The position numbers and the translations under genes are program-made. DNA of 64,000 nucleotides, from positions 4,623,001 through 4,687,000 of the forward strand of contig NZ_CP076457.1 of the NCBI RefSeq assembly GCF_018866325.1, in the 5' to 3' direction. Shown here piece after piece: positions 8,812 through 18,409 of the stretch (the first letter of the stretch is position 1; every line of letters begins with the position of its first letter). The DNA comes from Streptomyces sp. YPW6. Its GTDB lineage: Bacteria; Actinomycetota; Actinomycetes; Streptomycetales; Streptomycetaceae. Under the pieces are notes generated by a model. The model saw only the letters and a program-made list of their open reading frames with translations. It had not been told where the DNA came from and ran no database searches.

Positions 8812-9306
8812 TCAGCCGAGTGCCGGGCGCGCGTCCTCGGCCGCGGGCCGGCTGGGCGCGCCCTCCTGCCCGGCGCCCCGGTCGGAGCGGGGCGTGCGGG
8901 ACGGCGGCTCGGAGCGGGGCGTGCGCGTCGTGCGGGACGGCGGCCGGGGTTCGCGGTCCGCGTCCGCTGCCGCCGCCGGTGTCTGCGCCCGGGTGCGGGC
9001 GAGGAAGCGCATCAGGGTCCGGATCTCGAACTGGAACACCTCGACCCCGTCCGTCGAATGCAGCTCCACGATCAGCTGCGTCCGCCCGCACGGCCAGACG
9101 CGGACGGCGCCGCGCTCGATCGGCGTGCGGAGGCCGCGCTCCAGGAGGTCGCGGCCGAACGACCAGTCGGTGCCGTCGGGCAGCCCGATGTGGACGGTGC
9201 GCCGCTCATCGGCCGGGTCGTAGCGCAGGTCGACGGGGACCGGGCGGGTGAGGGGGCCGTCGGTGATGAGCCGGGCGCGTGCGTGTTCTTCGATCACAGG
9301 GGACAT
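8812..9306 (-). CDS. SsgA-like sporulation/cell-division regulator (SALP family)
   Basis: 164 aa. The first 105 residues carry SALP hallmarks: PVPVDLRYDPADE, WSFGRDLLERGLRTP and GAVRVWP, corresponding to 'LRYD', 'W.FARDLL..G' and 'VRVWP' in SsgA/SsgB. SALPs are actinomycete-specific and steer septum and peptidoglycan sites during sporulation. A C-terminal tail of about 55 residues rich in Arg/Pro/Ser/Ala ('RTPRSEPPSRTPRSD') goes beyond the usual ~130-145 aa. GAGGAGG precedes the ATG. Proximity to a penicillin-binding-protein gene further along recalls the S. coelicolor ssgE region (memory, unverified). Confidence 0.88.
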   Translation of the reverse strand: MSPVIEEHARARLITDGPLTRPVPVDLRYDPADERRTVHIGLPDGTDWSFGRDLLERGLRTPIERGAVRVWPCGRTQLIVELHSTDGVEVFQFEIRTLMRFLARTRAQTPAAAADADREPRPPSRTTRTPRSEPPSRTPRSDRGAGQEGAPSRPAAEDARPALG

Positions 9307-9422
9307 GGGCCGGCTCCTCCTCTATGTGTCGCTCTGTCATCCAATGTCCCATATTTCACGGAAGTGGCACGGTGAGAGTCCACGGTGACCGTGGGTACAT
9401 CTCAGCTGCCGGACTTCCTCTC

Positions 9423-9439
9423 TTGCGTACTATTCGCAA
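9423..9439. promoter_or_regulatory. Nur-box-like palindrome upstream of the metal ECF importer
   Basis: TTGCGTACTATTCGCAA has arms TTGCGT/TCGCAA separated by 5 bp. This matches the tTGCaa-N5-ttGCAA layout described for the nickel regulator Nur in Streptomyces, with one change per arm. It is 99 bp upstream of the importer's first start codon, in a locally A/T-rich promoter-like stretch. Binding by Nur is inferred. Confidence 0.55.
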
Positions 9440-9537
9440 CAGAGCACTATTATTGATGGGTTCATGACCCCGCCCGCAGGTCCGTGCCCGAGCGGACGCG
9501 GACACGTCGCGGAACCGCAGGAAGCGGAGTCTCTGTC

Positions 9538-10611
9538 ATGCATGTACCCGATGGATTCATCGACGCACCCGTCTCCGTCGCCGCCGGAGCGTTCGCGGTC
9601 GGCGCGGTCGCCGTCAGCCTGCGCGGCGCACGCCGCGAACTGAACGAGCGCACCGCCCCGCTCGCCGGCCTCGTGGCCGCCTTCGTCTTCGCCGTGCAGA
9701 TGCTCAACTTCCCGGTGGCCGCCGGCACCAGCGGCCACCTGATGGGAGGGGCGCTCGCCGCGATCCTTGTCGGCCCCTGGACCGCCGTGCTGTGCCTGTC
9801 CGTGGTGCTCCTGCTCCAGGGCATCTTCTTCGCCGACGGCGGGCTCACCGCGCTCGGTGTGAACATCACCGTCATGGGCGTGGTCACCGTCATCGTCGCG
9901 TACGGGGTGTTCCGCCTGCTCACCGGTCTCCTGCCGCGCACCCGCCGGTCCGCGACCGCCTCGGCGTTCGCCGCCGCGCTCGTCTCCGTACCGGCGGCGG
10001 CCGCCGCGTTCACGCTGCTCTACTGGACCGGCGGCACCACCGACATCCCGATCGGCAAGGTCTTCACGGCCATGGTCGGTGTCCACGTCCTCATCGGCAT
10101 CGGCGAAGGCGTCATCACCGCCCTGACGGTCGGTGCGGTCCTGGCCGTACGCCCCGACCTCGTCCACGGCGTCCGGGGCGGCCTCGCCGCCCCGCTGAAG
10201 CTCCGGGTCGACGGTGAACTGGTCGACGCGCCCGCCGCCACCCGCGACCCCGAGCCCGCCGCCCCGCACCGGTCCGCCCGTGGCTTCCTCGTCACCGGGC
10301 TGGTCTCGGCGTTCCTGCTGGCCGGGTTCGTCTCCTTCTACGCCTCCGCCGACCCGGACGGCCTGGAGCGGGTCGCCGCCGACCAGGGATTCGACGAGAA
10401 GGCGGAGGAGCACGGGGCCGCCGACTCCCCGCTCGCCGACTACGGCGTCGGCGACATCGCGAACGCCCGGCTCTCCGGCGGCCTCGCCGGGGTGATCGGC
10501 GTCAGCGCCACCGTCGTCGTGGGCACCGGGGTGTTCTGGGTGATCCGCCGCCGCGAGGACGAGCGGAACGACACACCGCGCGACCGGTCGCGCGACAACG
10601 AGAGCGTCTGA
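9538..10611 (+). CDS. cbiM: CbiM/NikM-CbiN fused ECF transporter substrate-binding membrane protein
   Basis: 357 aa. It starts MHVPDGFID, the invariant CbiM/NikM N-terminus whose His2 helps bind the metal, which fixes the start. Six or more membrane helices follow with the family motifs 'NFPVAAGTSGHLMGG' and 'LGVNI'. The last ~100 residues hold the PDGLE-type CbiN/NikN domain (YASADPDGLERVA) with flanking membrane helices, so M and N components are fused. It feeds Ni2+ or Co2+ to the CbiQ/CbiO module encoded directly downstream. The Nur-like site argues for nickel over cobalt; both remain possible. Confidence 0.9.
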   Translation: MHVPDGFIDAPVSVAAGAFAVGAVAVSLRGARRELNERTAPLAGLVAAFVFAVQMLNFPVAAGTSGHLMGGALAAILVGPWTAVLCLSVVLLLQGIFFADGGLTALGVNITVMGVVTVIVAYGVFRLLTGLLPRTRRSATASAFAAALVSVPAAAAAFTLLYWTGGTTDIPIGKVFTAMVGVHVLIGIGEGVITALTVGAVLAVRPDLVHGVRGGLAAPLKLRVDGELVDAPAATRDPEPAAPHRSARGFLVTGLVSAFLLAGFVSFYASADPDGLERVAADQGFDEKAEEHGAADSPLADYGVGDIANARLSGGLAGVIGVSATVVVGTGVFWVIRRREDERNDTPRDRSRDNESV

Positions 10612-10612
10612 C

Positions 10613-11370
10613 ATGGGTGCGGGCCACGCCCACAAGCTCTACCGGCACGGGCACTCGCCGGTCCACGGCCTGCCCCCGCACTGCAAGCTCGTCGCGGTCT
10701 TCTGCTTCGTGCTCGTGGTCGTCTGTACCCCGCGCGAGGCGATGTGGGCCTTCGGACTGTACGCGGCGCTGCTGGCCGCGGTCGCCGCCGTCGCCCGGAT
10801 CCCGGCCGGCTTCCTGCTGAAACGGCTCGTCGTCGAGGTGCCGTTCGTCGTGTTCGCCCTGCTCATGCCGTTCGTGGTGCCAGGCGAGCAGACGAGCGTC
10901 CTCGGAGTCTCCGTCAGCGTCCCCGGCCTCTGGGGCGCGTGGAACGTGCTGGCCAAGGCCACCCTCGGCGTCGCCGCCTCGGTGCTCCTCGCCTCCACCA
11001 CCGAACTGCGCGCCGTCCTGCTCGGCCTCCAGCGCCTGCGGCTGCCGCCGCTGCTCGTGCAGATCGCCTCCTTCATGATCCGGTACGGGGACGTCGTGAC
11101 CGACGAGATGCGGCGCATGGCCATCGCCCGCCGCTCCCGGGGCTTCGAGGCGCGCGGCGTTCGCCAGTGGCGGGTGCTCGCCGCTTCGGCGGGGGCCCTG
11201 TTCATCCGCTCCTACGAACGCGGCGAACGCGTCCACCTCGCCATGGTGAGCCGGGGGTACACGGGCACGATGCCGGTGATCGACGAGGTGACGGCGGACC
11301 GGGCCCAATGGGCGTACGCGGCGACGCTCCCCGTCCTCGCGCTCGCCGTCTGTCTGCTGGGATGGACCCT

Positions 11371-11374
<4 letters not shown>
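10613..11374 (+). CDS. cbiQ: CbiQ/NikQ ECF transporter T component
   Basis: 253 aa, multi-spanning. The T-component signature is present: RYGDVVTDEMRRMAIARRSRGF, with the Ala-Arg-Gly type coupling helices that grip the ATPases. It starts 1 nt after the cbiM stop codon and overlaps the ATPase gene by 4 nt, so the three genes are translationally coupled. It transmits ATPase movement to the M/N substrate-capture unit at the cytoplasmic membrane. Confidence 0.9.
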
Positions 11375-12165
<791 letters not shown>

Positions 12166-12238
12166 ACGGATGGTGACAGCCCGGTGGTCACGCGGACCCG
12201 CTCCCCGAACACCCCGCCGGGGCGTGCACCATGGGGGG

Positions 12239-13501
12239 ATGAGCGGGAACGCGGCAGTGAGCACGACGGGTACGGGAGCGGAAGCGGAATCCGGCACGGC
12301 GGCAGCCGTCACCATGGGCGCGGACGAGGCCTCCACCGTGGACGTACGGGGCACGGTGGCCCCCGGCTACGAACCGGTCGCGGACGCCTTCGTCCGCAAC
12401 TTCGAGCAGCGCGGCGAGCGCGGCGCGGCCGTCGCCGTCTACCGCGACGGCCGCAAGGTCGTCGACCTCTGGGCCGGTACGAGAGACGTCGACGGCAGCG
12501 AACCGTGGGCCGTCGACACCGTCCAGATCGTCCGCTCCGCCGGCAAGGGCATCGCCGCCGCCGTCCCGCTGCTGCTCCACCAGCGCGGGCAGGTGGACCT
12601 GGACGCCCCGGTCTCCACCTACTGGCCGGAGTTCAAGGCGAGCGGCAAGGAACGCGTCCTCGTCCGCGACCTCCTCGCCCACCGCGCAGGGGTCCCGGCC
12701 CTGGACCGCCCCCTCACCCCGGCCGAGGCCGCCGACGGGGCCATGGGCCCGGCGGCCGTGGCGGCGCAGCGCCCGCAGTGGGAGCCCGGCACCGACCACG
12801 GCTACCACGCCCAGACCTACAGCTGGCTGATCGGCGAACTGGTCCGCCGCGCCACCGGGCGCACCATCGGCCGCTGGATCGCCGAGGAGATCGCCCGCCC
12901 GCTCGGCCTCGACTTCTGGTTCGGGCTCCCCGCCGACGAGGCCCACCGCATCGGCCGCATCGGCCCCGTGGAGCCCCCGGCCGCGGCCGCCGCGTCGGGG
13001 GCCCTGCGGGTCCGCCCCAAGCGCTCCGTCGTCGAGGCCTACCGCGACCCGGAGTCGCTCACCCGGCGGGCGTTCGGCGCGATCGACCCCTTTCCCGACG
13101 AGAACGACCCCGCCTACCGCGCGGCCGAACTCCCCGCGTCGGGCGGCATCGCGACCGCCCGGGGCCTGGCCCGCTGCTACGCCGCGATGATCGGCCCGGT
13201 CGACGGCCACCGCCTGTTCGCCCCCGCCACGCTCACCCTGGCCCGCACGGAGGAGTCGGCCGGCCCGGACCGGGTCCTGGTCGTCAACACCCGTTTCGGG
13301 CTCGGCTACATGCTGCACGGCCCGGCCTCCCCGCTGCTGGGCCCCGGTTCCTTCGGCCACCCGGGGCGCGGCGGATCCCTGGGCTTCGCCGACCCCGAAT
13401 CCGGCGTCGCGCTCGGCTATGTCACCAACGGCCTCCAGAAGGGAGTCACCGCCGACCCCCGTGCCCAGGCCTTGGTCAGGGCAGTACGGTCGGCGCTATG
13501 A
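12239..13501 (+). CDS. Serine hydrolase, beta-lactamase/EstB-type esterase family
   Basis: About 420 aa. It carries the class C-like Ser-x-x-Lys motif SAGK (in IVRSAGKGIAAAVPLL), then LLAHRAGVPALD and a Tyr-containing TYSWLIGELV segment in place of the Y-x-N motif, as in EstB-like esterases. No signal peptide is evident, and the first ~35 residues are low-complexity Thr/Ala/Gly, so the true start may be an ATG 75 nt further in. It overlaps the SDR gene by 4 nt (ATGA). Likely an intracellular esterase or beta-lactamase-related hydrolase; the substrate is unknown. Confidence 0.85.
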   Translation: MSGNAAVSTTGTGAEAESGTAAAVTMGADEASTVDVRGTVAPGYEPVADAFVRNFEQRGERGAAVAVYRDGRKVVDLWAGTRDVDGSEPWAVDTVQIVRSAGKGIAAAVPLLLHQRGQVDLDAPVSTYWPEFKASGKERVLVRDLLAHRAGVPALDRPLTPAEAADGAMGPAAVAAQRPQWEPGTDHGYHAQTYSWLIGELVRRATGRTIGRWIAEEIARPLGLDFWFGLPADEAHRIGRIGPVEPPAAAAASGALRVRPKRSVVEAYRDPESLTRRAFGAIDPFPDENDPAYRAAELPASGGIATARGLARCYAAMIGPVDGHRLFAPATLTLARTEESAGPDRVLVVNTRFGLGYMLHGPASPLLGPGSFGHPGRGGSLGFADPESGVALGYVTNGLQKGVTADPRAQALVRAVRSAL

Positions 13502-14283
13502 CACCACCCCGTTTTGATGGTCACAGCGTCCTGATCACCGCCGCCGGCCAGGGCATCGGCGCGGCAACGGCCCACCGCCTGGCGGCGGAAGGGGCCTCGG
13601 TCCTCGTCACCGACCTGGACGCGCGGCGCGCGTCCGGCACGGCGGCGGCGATACGCGAGGCGGGCGGCACCGCCGCGTCCCTCGCCTGCGACGTGGCCGA
13701 CCGGACGGCGGTGGAGGCGGCCGTGGCGTACGCGGTCGAGACCTTCGGCCGGCTCGACGTCCTGGTCAACAACGCGTACGCGGCGAGCGAGGACGCCGCG
13801 CTCTTCGAGGACGAGCCGGACGAGACGTGGGAACGCGACCTGGACATCACGCTCTCCGGCCCGTTCCGCTGCGCCCGGGCCGCCCTGCCGCACCTGGTCG
13901 CCTCGGGCCGGGGTGCGATCGTCACCATCGGCTCGGTCAACGGCGAACAGGACTTCGGCGGCCACGCGTACAGCGCCGCGAAGGCGGGCCTGGCCAGCCT
14001 GACCCGCACCCTGGCGGGCCACGCGGGCCCGCGCGGCGTCCGGGTCAACCTGGTCGCCCCCGGCACCATCCGCACCGACGCCTGGGCGGGCCGCGACGCG
14101 GAGTTGGAGCGTGCGGCGGCCCTCTACCCCCTGGGCAGGGTCGGCGCCCCCGAGGACATCGCGTCCGCCGTCGCCTTCCTCGCCTCCGCCGACGCGGCCT
14201 GGATCACGGGCACGACGCTGCGCGTGGACGGCGGGATCCTCGCGGTGAACACCGGCTTCCGGCAGGCGATGGCACAGCCGTAA
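13498..14283 (+). CDS. Short-chain dehydrogenase/reductase (SDR)
   Basis: 261 aa classical SDR. It has a TAAGQGIGAAT cofactor loop, NNAY, the catalytic Ser in GSVN, YSAAK with the Tyr/Lys pair, and a C-terminal 'WITGTTLRVDGG' typical of FabG-like enzymes. It is coupled to the upstream hydrolase through ATGA, which suggests the two act on related metabolites. Cofactor is probably NAD(H): an Asp follows the second beta strand (VTDLDARR). The substrate cannot be inferred. Confidence 0.9.
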   Translation: MTPPRFDGHSVLITAAGQGIGAATAHRLAAEGASVLVTDLDARRASGTAAAIREAGGTAASLACDVADRTAVEAAVAYAVETFGRLDVLVNNAYAASEDAALFEDEPDETWERDLDITLSGPFRCARAALPHLVASGRGAIVTIGSVNGEQDFGGHAYSAAKAGLASLTRTLAGHAGPRGVRVNLVAPGTIRTDAWAGRDAELERAAALYPLGRVGAPEDIASAVAFLASADAAWITGTTLRVDGGILAVNTGFRQAMAQP

Positions 14284-14324
14284 ACCCGCTGTCCGCGCCG
14301 GTCCGGGCGGGCTACCCTGCGCGG

Positions 14325-14795
14325 ATGATCAACCACGGACACACCGACAGAAGCGGCCGTCCCGTCACCCTCCACGCCGTGGACGCGGACAACTGGCGGG
14401 CGGTCGCCGACTGCGCACCCCGCGACGACCAGCGCGACTGGGTCCCGGCCCTGGCCGCCCGCTACCTCGTCCTGAGCAGCCGCGAGGACACCTGGAACTC
14501 CCTGGCGGTCCTCGCGGGCGGCGAGGTGGCCGGCCACATCATGTGGGGCCGGGACGAGGACGGTTCGCACTGGATCGGCGGCATGCTGATCGACGCCGCC
14601 CACCAGGGCACGGGCATCGGCCGCGCAGCCGTGCACACCCTGGCCGACTGGCTCGCCGCCCGCGAGGACGGCACCGCCGTACGTCTCTCGTACGCCCCGG
14701 AGAACGAGGCGGCCGCGCGTCTGTACACGGCGCTCGGCTTCCGGCCCACGGGGGCGGAGGAGGACGGGGAGATCGTGGCGGAGCGGGAGAAGTAG
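14325..14795 (+). CDS. GNAT-family N-acetyltransferase
   Basis: 156 aa single-domain GNAT. The acetyl-CoA pyrophosphate loop is HQGTGIGRAAV (Q-x-x-G-x-G), and the C-terminal 'NEAAARLYTALGFRP' is the usual alpha-4/beta-7 segment. The N-terminal half 'DNWRAVADC...QRDWVP' and 'HIMWGRDEDG' resemble SpeG/diamine-type acetyltransferases. It sits downstream of the SDR on the same strand with a 40-bp gap. No strong ribosome-binding site is visible. Confidence 0.88.
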   Translation: MINHGHTDRSGRPVTLHAVDADNWRAVADCAPRDDQRDWVPALAARYLVLSSREDTWNSLAVLAGGEVAGHIMWGRDEDGSHWIGGMLIDAAHQGTGIGRAAVHTLADWLAAREDGTAVRLSYAPENEAAARLYTALGFRPTGAEEDGEIVAEREK

Positions 14796-14913
14796 AAGCA
14801 GGGGCGGGCTGAGGGGCAGGGAGGCACCTGCTCCCGGTTGCCCTGCGGGCCTGCGGCCGACCGGCATCAAAAACGAATGGCGAGGGGCGGTCGGCGCGCG
14901 GCAGGATGCCCGC

Positions 14914-15474
14914 ATGACCCTGCCCACCCCTGAGTTGACGACCGAGCGCCTGCGGCTGCGGCCGTTCACCGACGCCGACGCGGCACCGCTCTACGCACTG
15001 CAGAGCGACGCCCACGTGCTGCGGTACTGGGACTCTCCGCCGTGGACCGATCCGGCCCGCTTCCAGAGCTTCCTCGCGACCTGCCGGAGGATCGAGGAGG
15101 AGGGCTCGGGGGCGCGGCTGGCCATCGAGCGCGTCTCCGACGGCTCGTTCATCGGCTGGTGCGGCCTGTTCCACTGGAACCCGGACTTCCGCAGCGCGTC
15201 CCTGTGCTACGTCTTCGACGCCGCCGCGTGGGGCAACGGCTACGCCACGGAGACCGCGCACGCGGTGCTGCGGTGGGCGTACGACACCCTGGACCTGAAC
15301 CGCGTCCAGGCCGAGACCGACACCCGTAACGCGGGGTCCGCCCGGGTCCTGGAGAAGCTCGGCTTCGTCCGTGAGGGCACCCTCCGCGAGGACTGCGTCG
15401 TCAACGGCGACGTCTCCGACTCCTGGGTCTTCGGCCTGCTCCGCCGCGACTGGGAGGCAACGGCCGGCCGCTGA
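14914..15474 (+). CDS. RimJ/RimL-type GNAT N-acetyltransferase
   Basis: 186 aa. It opens with LTTERLRLRPFTDADA, the standard RimJ/RimL beginning, and has AWGNGYATE as the acetyl-CoA loop and 'NAGSARVLEKLGFVREGTLRED' near the C-terminus. Members acetylate N-termini of ribosomal proteins or small amines and antibiotics. It is a monocistron; its 3' end faces the winged-helix gene. Confidence 0.9.
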   Translation: MTLPTPELTTERLRLRPFTDADAAPLYALQSDAHVLRYWDSPPWTDPARFQSFLATCRRIEEEGSGARLAIERVSDGSFIGWCGLFHWNPDFRSASLCYVFDAAAWGNGYATETAHAVLRWAYDTLDLNRVQAETDTRNAGSARVLEKLGFVREGTLREDCVVNGDVSDSWVFGLLRRDWEATAGR

Positions 15475-15538
15475 GCCCGATGCGGAACCTCGTGGTGGCG
15501 GGGGCCTCGCGCACCCGGTGATCTCGGCGCGCGGTCGT

Positions 15539-16699
15539 TCAGACTGCGGCCTGTGCGTGGGCGGCGCGGGTTTCGCGGCAGTCGCGGCAGTGGCCGGGGG
15601 CGGGGGAGCGGAAGGCGCGGTCGCAGTCGTCGCAGGTCTGGAAGGGCGTGACGGTGACGCGGGGGCGGGCGAGCGTGGCGAGGTCGTCGGCGCCGGGAGG
15701 CGCGGGCGGCAGCAGCTCGGTGAGGCGGTAGGTGAGCAGCTTGGCCGGGTGCTTGAGGGGGTGCGGCGGGTCGTCGGTGAGGGCACGGCGCATGCCGTCC
15801 GGACGGGCCGCGCGTTCGAGCCAGGCCGCCACTCCCGGGACCAGCCGCCTGACGTCGTCCTCGGAGAGGGTGAACTGGGGTGCGTGGCGGTGCAGATCGC
15901 TGAGGAACGCGGTGGCCGCGCGGTCCAGCTCCGGGGTGAGCTCGCCAGGCCGGGGGAGAGGGCGACGCGGCGGCTTGGGCGCGGTCGGGGGCGGGACGCG
16001 CGGTACGAAGAGCGGGGGCGGAGGCGGGGGAGACACGGGCGGTGTGGGGGAGGTCCCCGGCGCGGGCGGCGGCGAAGGGGGACCCGGCACGGGCGGTGCT
16101 GTGGTGGTCCCCGGCGCGGGCGGTGCCGGGGTGGCCTTCTGCGCGGGAGGCGCAGCCGCCGGTACGGACGCGGATACGGGGACGGGTGCCGGGACGGGGG
16201 CCGGGACGGCCACGGGCACGTCGACCCGTACCGGCGCGGCGACGGCCACCCGGGCGGGCCCACGTACGGCCGCGTCCGCCGGCGCGGTGGTTCGTGGGTG
16301 TGGCTGTGCTGCCGGGTGGTGGGGGTGTGGGAGAGCGGTGGGTTGGTTGCAGAAGACGGTGCGGGTGATGACTTTCTTGTCGGTGAGCCGGTGGCGGATG
16401 CGTTGGAGGTAGCCGTGGGCTTCGAGTTCGCGGAGGGCGGCGGCGATGCGTTTCTCGCCTTCGCGGCAGCGGGCGGCGAGTGCCTTGATGCTGACTTCGG
16501 TTCCCTGGGGCAGGGACTGGATGAGTACGGCGATCCCGATGGCGGTGCAGCTGAGGTCGGGGTGCTGGGCGAGGTGGTTGCCGACGACGGTGAAGCGGTC
16601 GGTGTGCGGGATGACGACGTGGATGACGCCACGGGTGGGGAGAGGTCCGGGAACCTCTGCCAGGGCGCGGGTCAGGGCAGTATTCTGCTGGGTATCCAT
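15539..16699 (-). CDS. Winged-helix DNA-binding protein with Pro/Ala linker and C-terminal Cys cluster
   Basis: About 386 aa. Residues 30-110 form a winged-helix domain (GTEVSIKALAARCREGEKRI, then ALRELEAHGYLQRIRHRLTDKK), of the kind annotated as 'helix-turn-helix domain' in many paralogous Streptomyces proteins. A long linker of Pro/Ala/Val/Thr repeats (about 125-235) leads to a second helical domain. The end carries CDDCDRAF...GHCRDCRE, a probable zinc-binding four-Cys cluster. The start chosen is MDTQQNTALTRALAEV, with AAGGAAG upstream; an upstream in-frame ATG would add 33 residues. Target genes unknown. Confidence 0.8.
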   Translation of the reverse strand: MDTQQNTALTRALAEVPGPLPTRGVIHVVIPHTDRFTVVGNHLAQHPDLSCTAIGIAVLIQSLPQGTEVSIKALAARCREGEKRIAAALRELEAHGYLQRIRHRLTDKKVITRTVFCNQPTALPHPHHPAAQPHPRTTAPADAAVRGPARVAVAAPVRVDVPVAVPAPVPAPVPVSASVPAAAPPAQKATPAPPAPGTTTAPPVPGPPSPPPAPGTSPTPPVSPPPPPPLFVPRVPPPTAPKPPRRPLPRPGELTPELDRAATAFLSDLHRHAPQFTLSEDDVRRLVPGVAAWLERAARPDGMRRALTDDPPHPLKHPAKLLTYRLTELLPPAPPGADDLATLARPRVTVTPFQTCDDCDRAFRSPAPGHCRDCRETRAAHAQAAV

Positions 16700-17241
16700 C
16701 GGGGAAGTCCGTTCTTCCTTGGTGGTCAGGCCCTCGGGTGGGATGGCAGTCCCGGTCGGGGGCCGACGTATGTGTGGGGTGTGTTCTGGCGTGAGCATAT
16801 GCCGGGCAACCTGCTCAAAAGCGAGCCGAGTTGGGAAATGTCACCCATGTGAGTGATGGAGCCCGGACAGCCCCCGCGCGTCCGTCGGATGACCACCGGG
16901 GGTGGGTCGGGTGGGGTTCTTTCTCCTGGTTCTTTGGGTAGTTGACGTCGCGCCGCCGTGGGTCGCGCCGACGCACGACCCGGTGGGGCCGTCCCGGATC
17001 GCGCCCGCGCGCGACCCGGCCGGGGCGTCACCGTACGAGGCCGATCTCCGCCCGCACCGTCCTGCGCGGGACCGGCTGGGGCGGGTGTCGCAGGGGCGCG
17101 CCGAGCTTGGTGCCGCAGCGGGCATCCGGCCCGGTGCGGCGGTCGGAGCCTGCTGCGGTCCGAGTGTCCGGCGGCCGGAGCGTGCGGCGGTTCGAGCGTG
17201 CGGCGGTCCGTATAGTGACCGGCGCTGACGAAGGGGAGGGC
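16700..17241. other. Gene-free divergent region (542 bp)
   Basis: It separates the minus-strand winged-helix gene from the plus-strand small membrane-protein gene. Visible are GGTTCTTT twice (16915 and 16928), a direct repeat AGCGTGCGGCGGT at 17179 and 17195, and TATAGT at 17211-17216 as a plausible -10 box for the downstream gene. Open frames here have repetitive, shadow-like composition, and I do not call a gene. Confidence 0.5.
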
Positions 17242-17568
17242 ATGAGCGGGGTCATGAGCGAGGTGCTGAAGCGACGTCCGGTTCTGGGAAGGCTTGCGAT
17301 CGCGGCCTTCGGCCTGACGGTGCTCGCCGTTTCGAGCTGGTCCGTGAGCGAGCTGGTCAGCGCTGACTTCCCGCAGCGACCCGTCTGGGACCTGGGAAGC
17401 GCAGGGCCCTGGGTGGCGTCGTACGCGCGCGCCGTCGCTGCCGGGTCCTGGGGTGCGGCACGGGTCTGCCTGACGCTGGCGGTCGTGGTCCTGGTCCTGC
17501 ACGCCGTATTGCTGCTCCTGGACATGATCCGCAGGATCGCCGGGCGGTCGGGCCGCTCGGTGACCTGA
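17242..17568 (+). CDS. Small two-helix membrane protein of unknown function
   Basis: 108 aa. Two hydrophobic segments are visible: about residues 18-38 (LAIAAFGLTVLAVSSWSV) and 72-94 (ARVCLTLAVVVLVLHAVLLLL), with a polar extracytoplasmic loop between them and a basic C-terminus (RRIAGRSGRS). GGGGAGGG lies just before the ATG and TATAGT about 25 bp upstream. I do not recognise the family. It is separated from the hydrolase remnant downstream by about 110 bp. Confidence 0.65.
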   Translation: MSGVMSEVLKRRPVLGRLAIAAFGLTVLAVSSWSVSELVSADFPQRPVWDLGSAGPWVASYARAVAAGSWGAARVCLTLAVVVLVLHAVLLLLDMIRRIAGRSGRSVT

Positions 17569-17677
17569 GACAGCCGCGGAGTTCGCGGTCGGACCGGCCG
17601 GACGAACGTCTCCCGCAAGCCTCGACCTGCCTGGTCAGCCGGGGCTCAGCGAGGGTCGGCGGCCTCGCACGCGGCGC

Positions 17678-18247
17678 ATGTCCTGGTACGGCAGGTGGCT
17701 CGGCGAGGCGCTCGCGCACGTGGCGCCGGGGCCGGTCGTCGTCGTGGGGCATTCCCTGGGGGGAGCCGTGGCGCTCGCCTGTGACGCCCCGCAGATCGTC
17801 GGCCGGGTGCTGCTCTCCAGCGCGGGCATCGTCCGGCTGAGGGTCCCCGCCACCGTCCTGGCCGCCACCGTCCCCTGGCTGCTGCGGCCCACTCCGGCGC
17901 GTTCGACGGCGCTGGTCCGTCGCATGGCCGCTCCGGGGCAGGGGCGGGTGCCCGGTGATCTGGGGGAGTGGATGGCGTTGGTCGGACGCTGCTGCCGCAG
18001 CAGTCTCGCTCCGCCTCCCCTTCCGTCCGGTCTGCTCCAACTGCGGCGTTCCGTACCCACGTTGGCCGTCTCGGGACGCTACGACCCGTTTCTGCCCCCG
18101 CAGATCCTGGGGCCGGGCGCCCGGCGCCGGCTCGGGGCGGAGGTCAGAGTGATCGACGGGGCGGGGCATCTCCTGCTCGACGAGTCACCGGAAGCGGTCC
18201 TCGGTGCGGTGCGGGAGTTCTGCGCCGCGCGTACGACGGACACGTGA
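17678..18247 (+). pseudogene. Alpha/beta hydrolase lacking its N-terminal third
   Basis: 189 codons. It opens directly at MSWYGRWLGEALAHV, and the nucleophile elbow GHSLGGAVAL lies only ~25 residues in. Alpha/beta hydrolases normally have 80-120 residues (HG oxyanion motif, first strands) before that elbow. The acid SGRYDPFLPP and His GAGHLLLDE are intact. The 110 bp upstream contain no recognisable N-terminal sequence in any frame. Most likely a truncated remnant, though a short expressed form cannot be excluded. Confidence 0.6.
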
Positions 18248-18388
18248 CGTGAACGAGCGCGTCTGCCCGGGGTCCGACGGGGTAGACGAGCGGGGAGTGC
18301 TCCGCCCTCCGATAGGTGTCCGATAAACGTATCTCGCGCCCCGCATAACGATGCCGTCACCTCTGCAGTGACTTCAGCGCCGATTCTG

Positions 18389-18409
18389 CATAATGTGACC
18401 CAGCTCACT
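18389..18409. promoter_or_regulatory. Promoter element and CRP-like palindrome upstream of the AGCS symporter
   Basis: CATAAT (a plausible -10 box) runs straight into TGTGACCCAGCTCACT, which matches the TGTGA-N6-TCACA architecture of CRP/FNR-family sites in 9 of 10 arm bases. It lies about 240 bp upstream of the symporter start, in a 397-bp gene-free stretch (18248-18644) that otherwise shows no gene. Regulator identity is inferred. Confidence 0.45.

Noticed and set aside
9307..9537. Cobalamin riboswitch upstream of the Ni/Co importer
   Set aside because: No B12-box-like sequence or matching helices recognised; a Nur-type operator is the better-supported element.
16902..17228. Possible gene upstream of the small membrane protein
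   Set aside because: Arg/Ala/Pro/Gly-rich translation with DNA direct repeats and no ribosome-binding site; better explained as intergenic.
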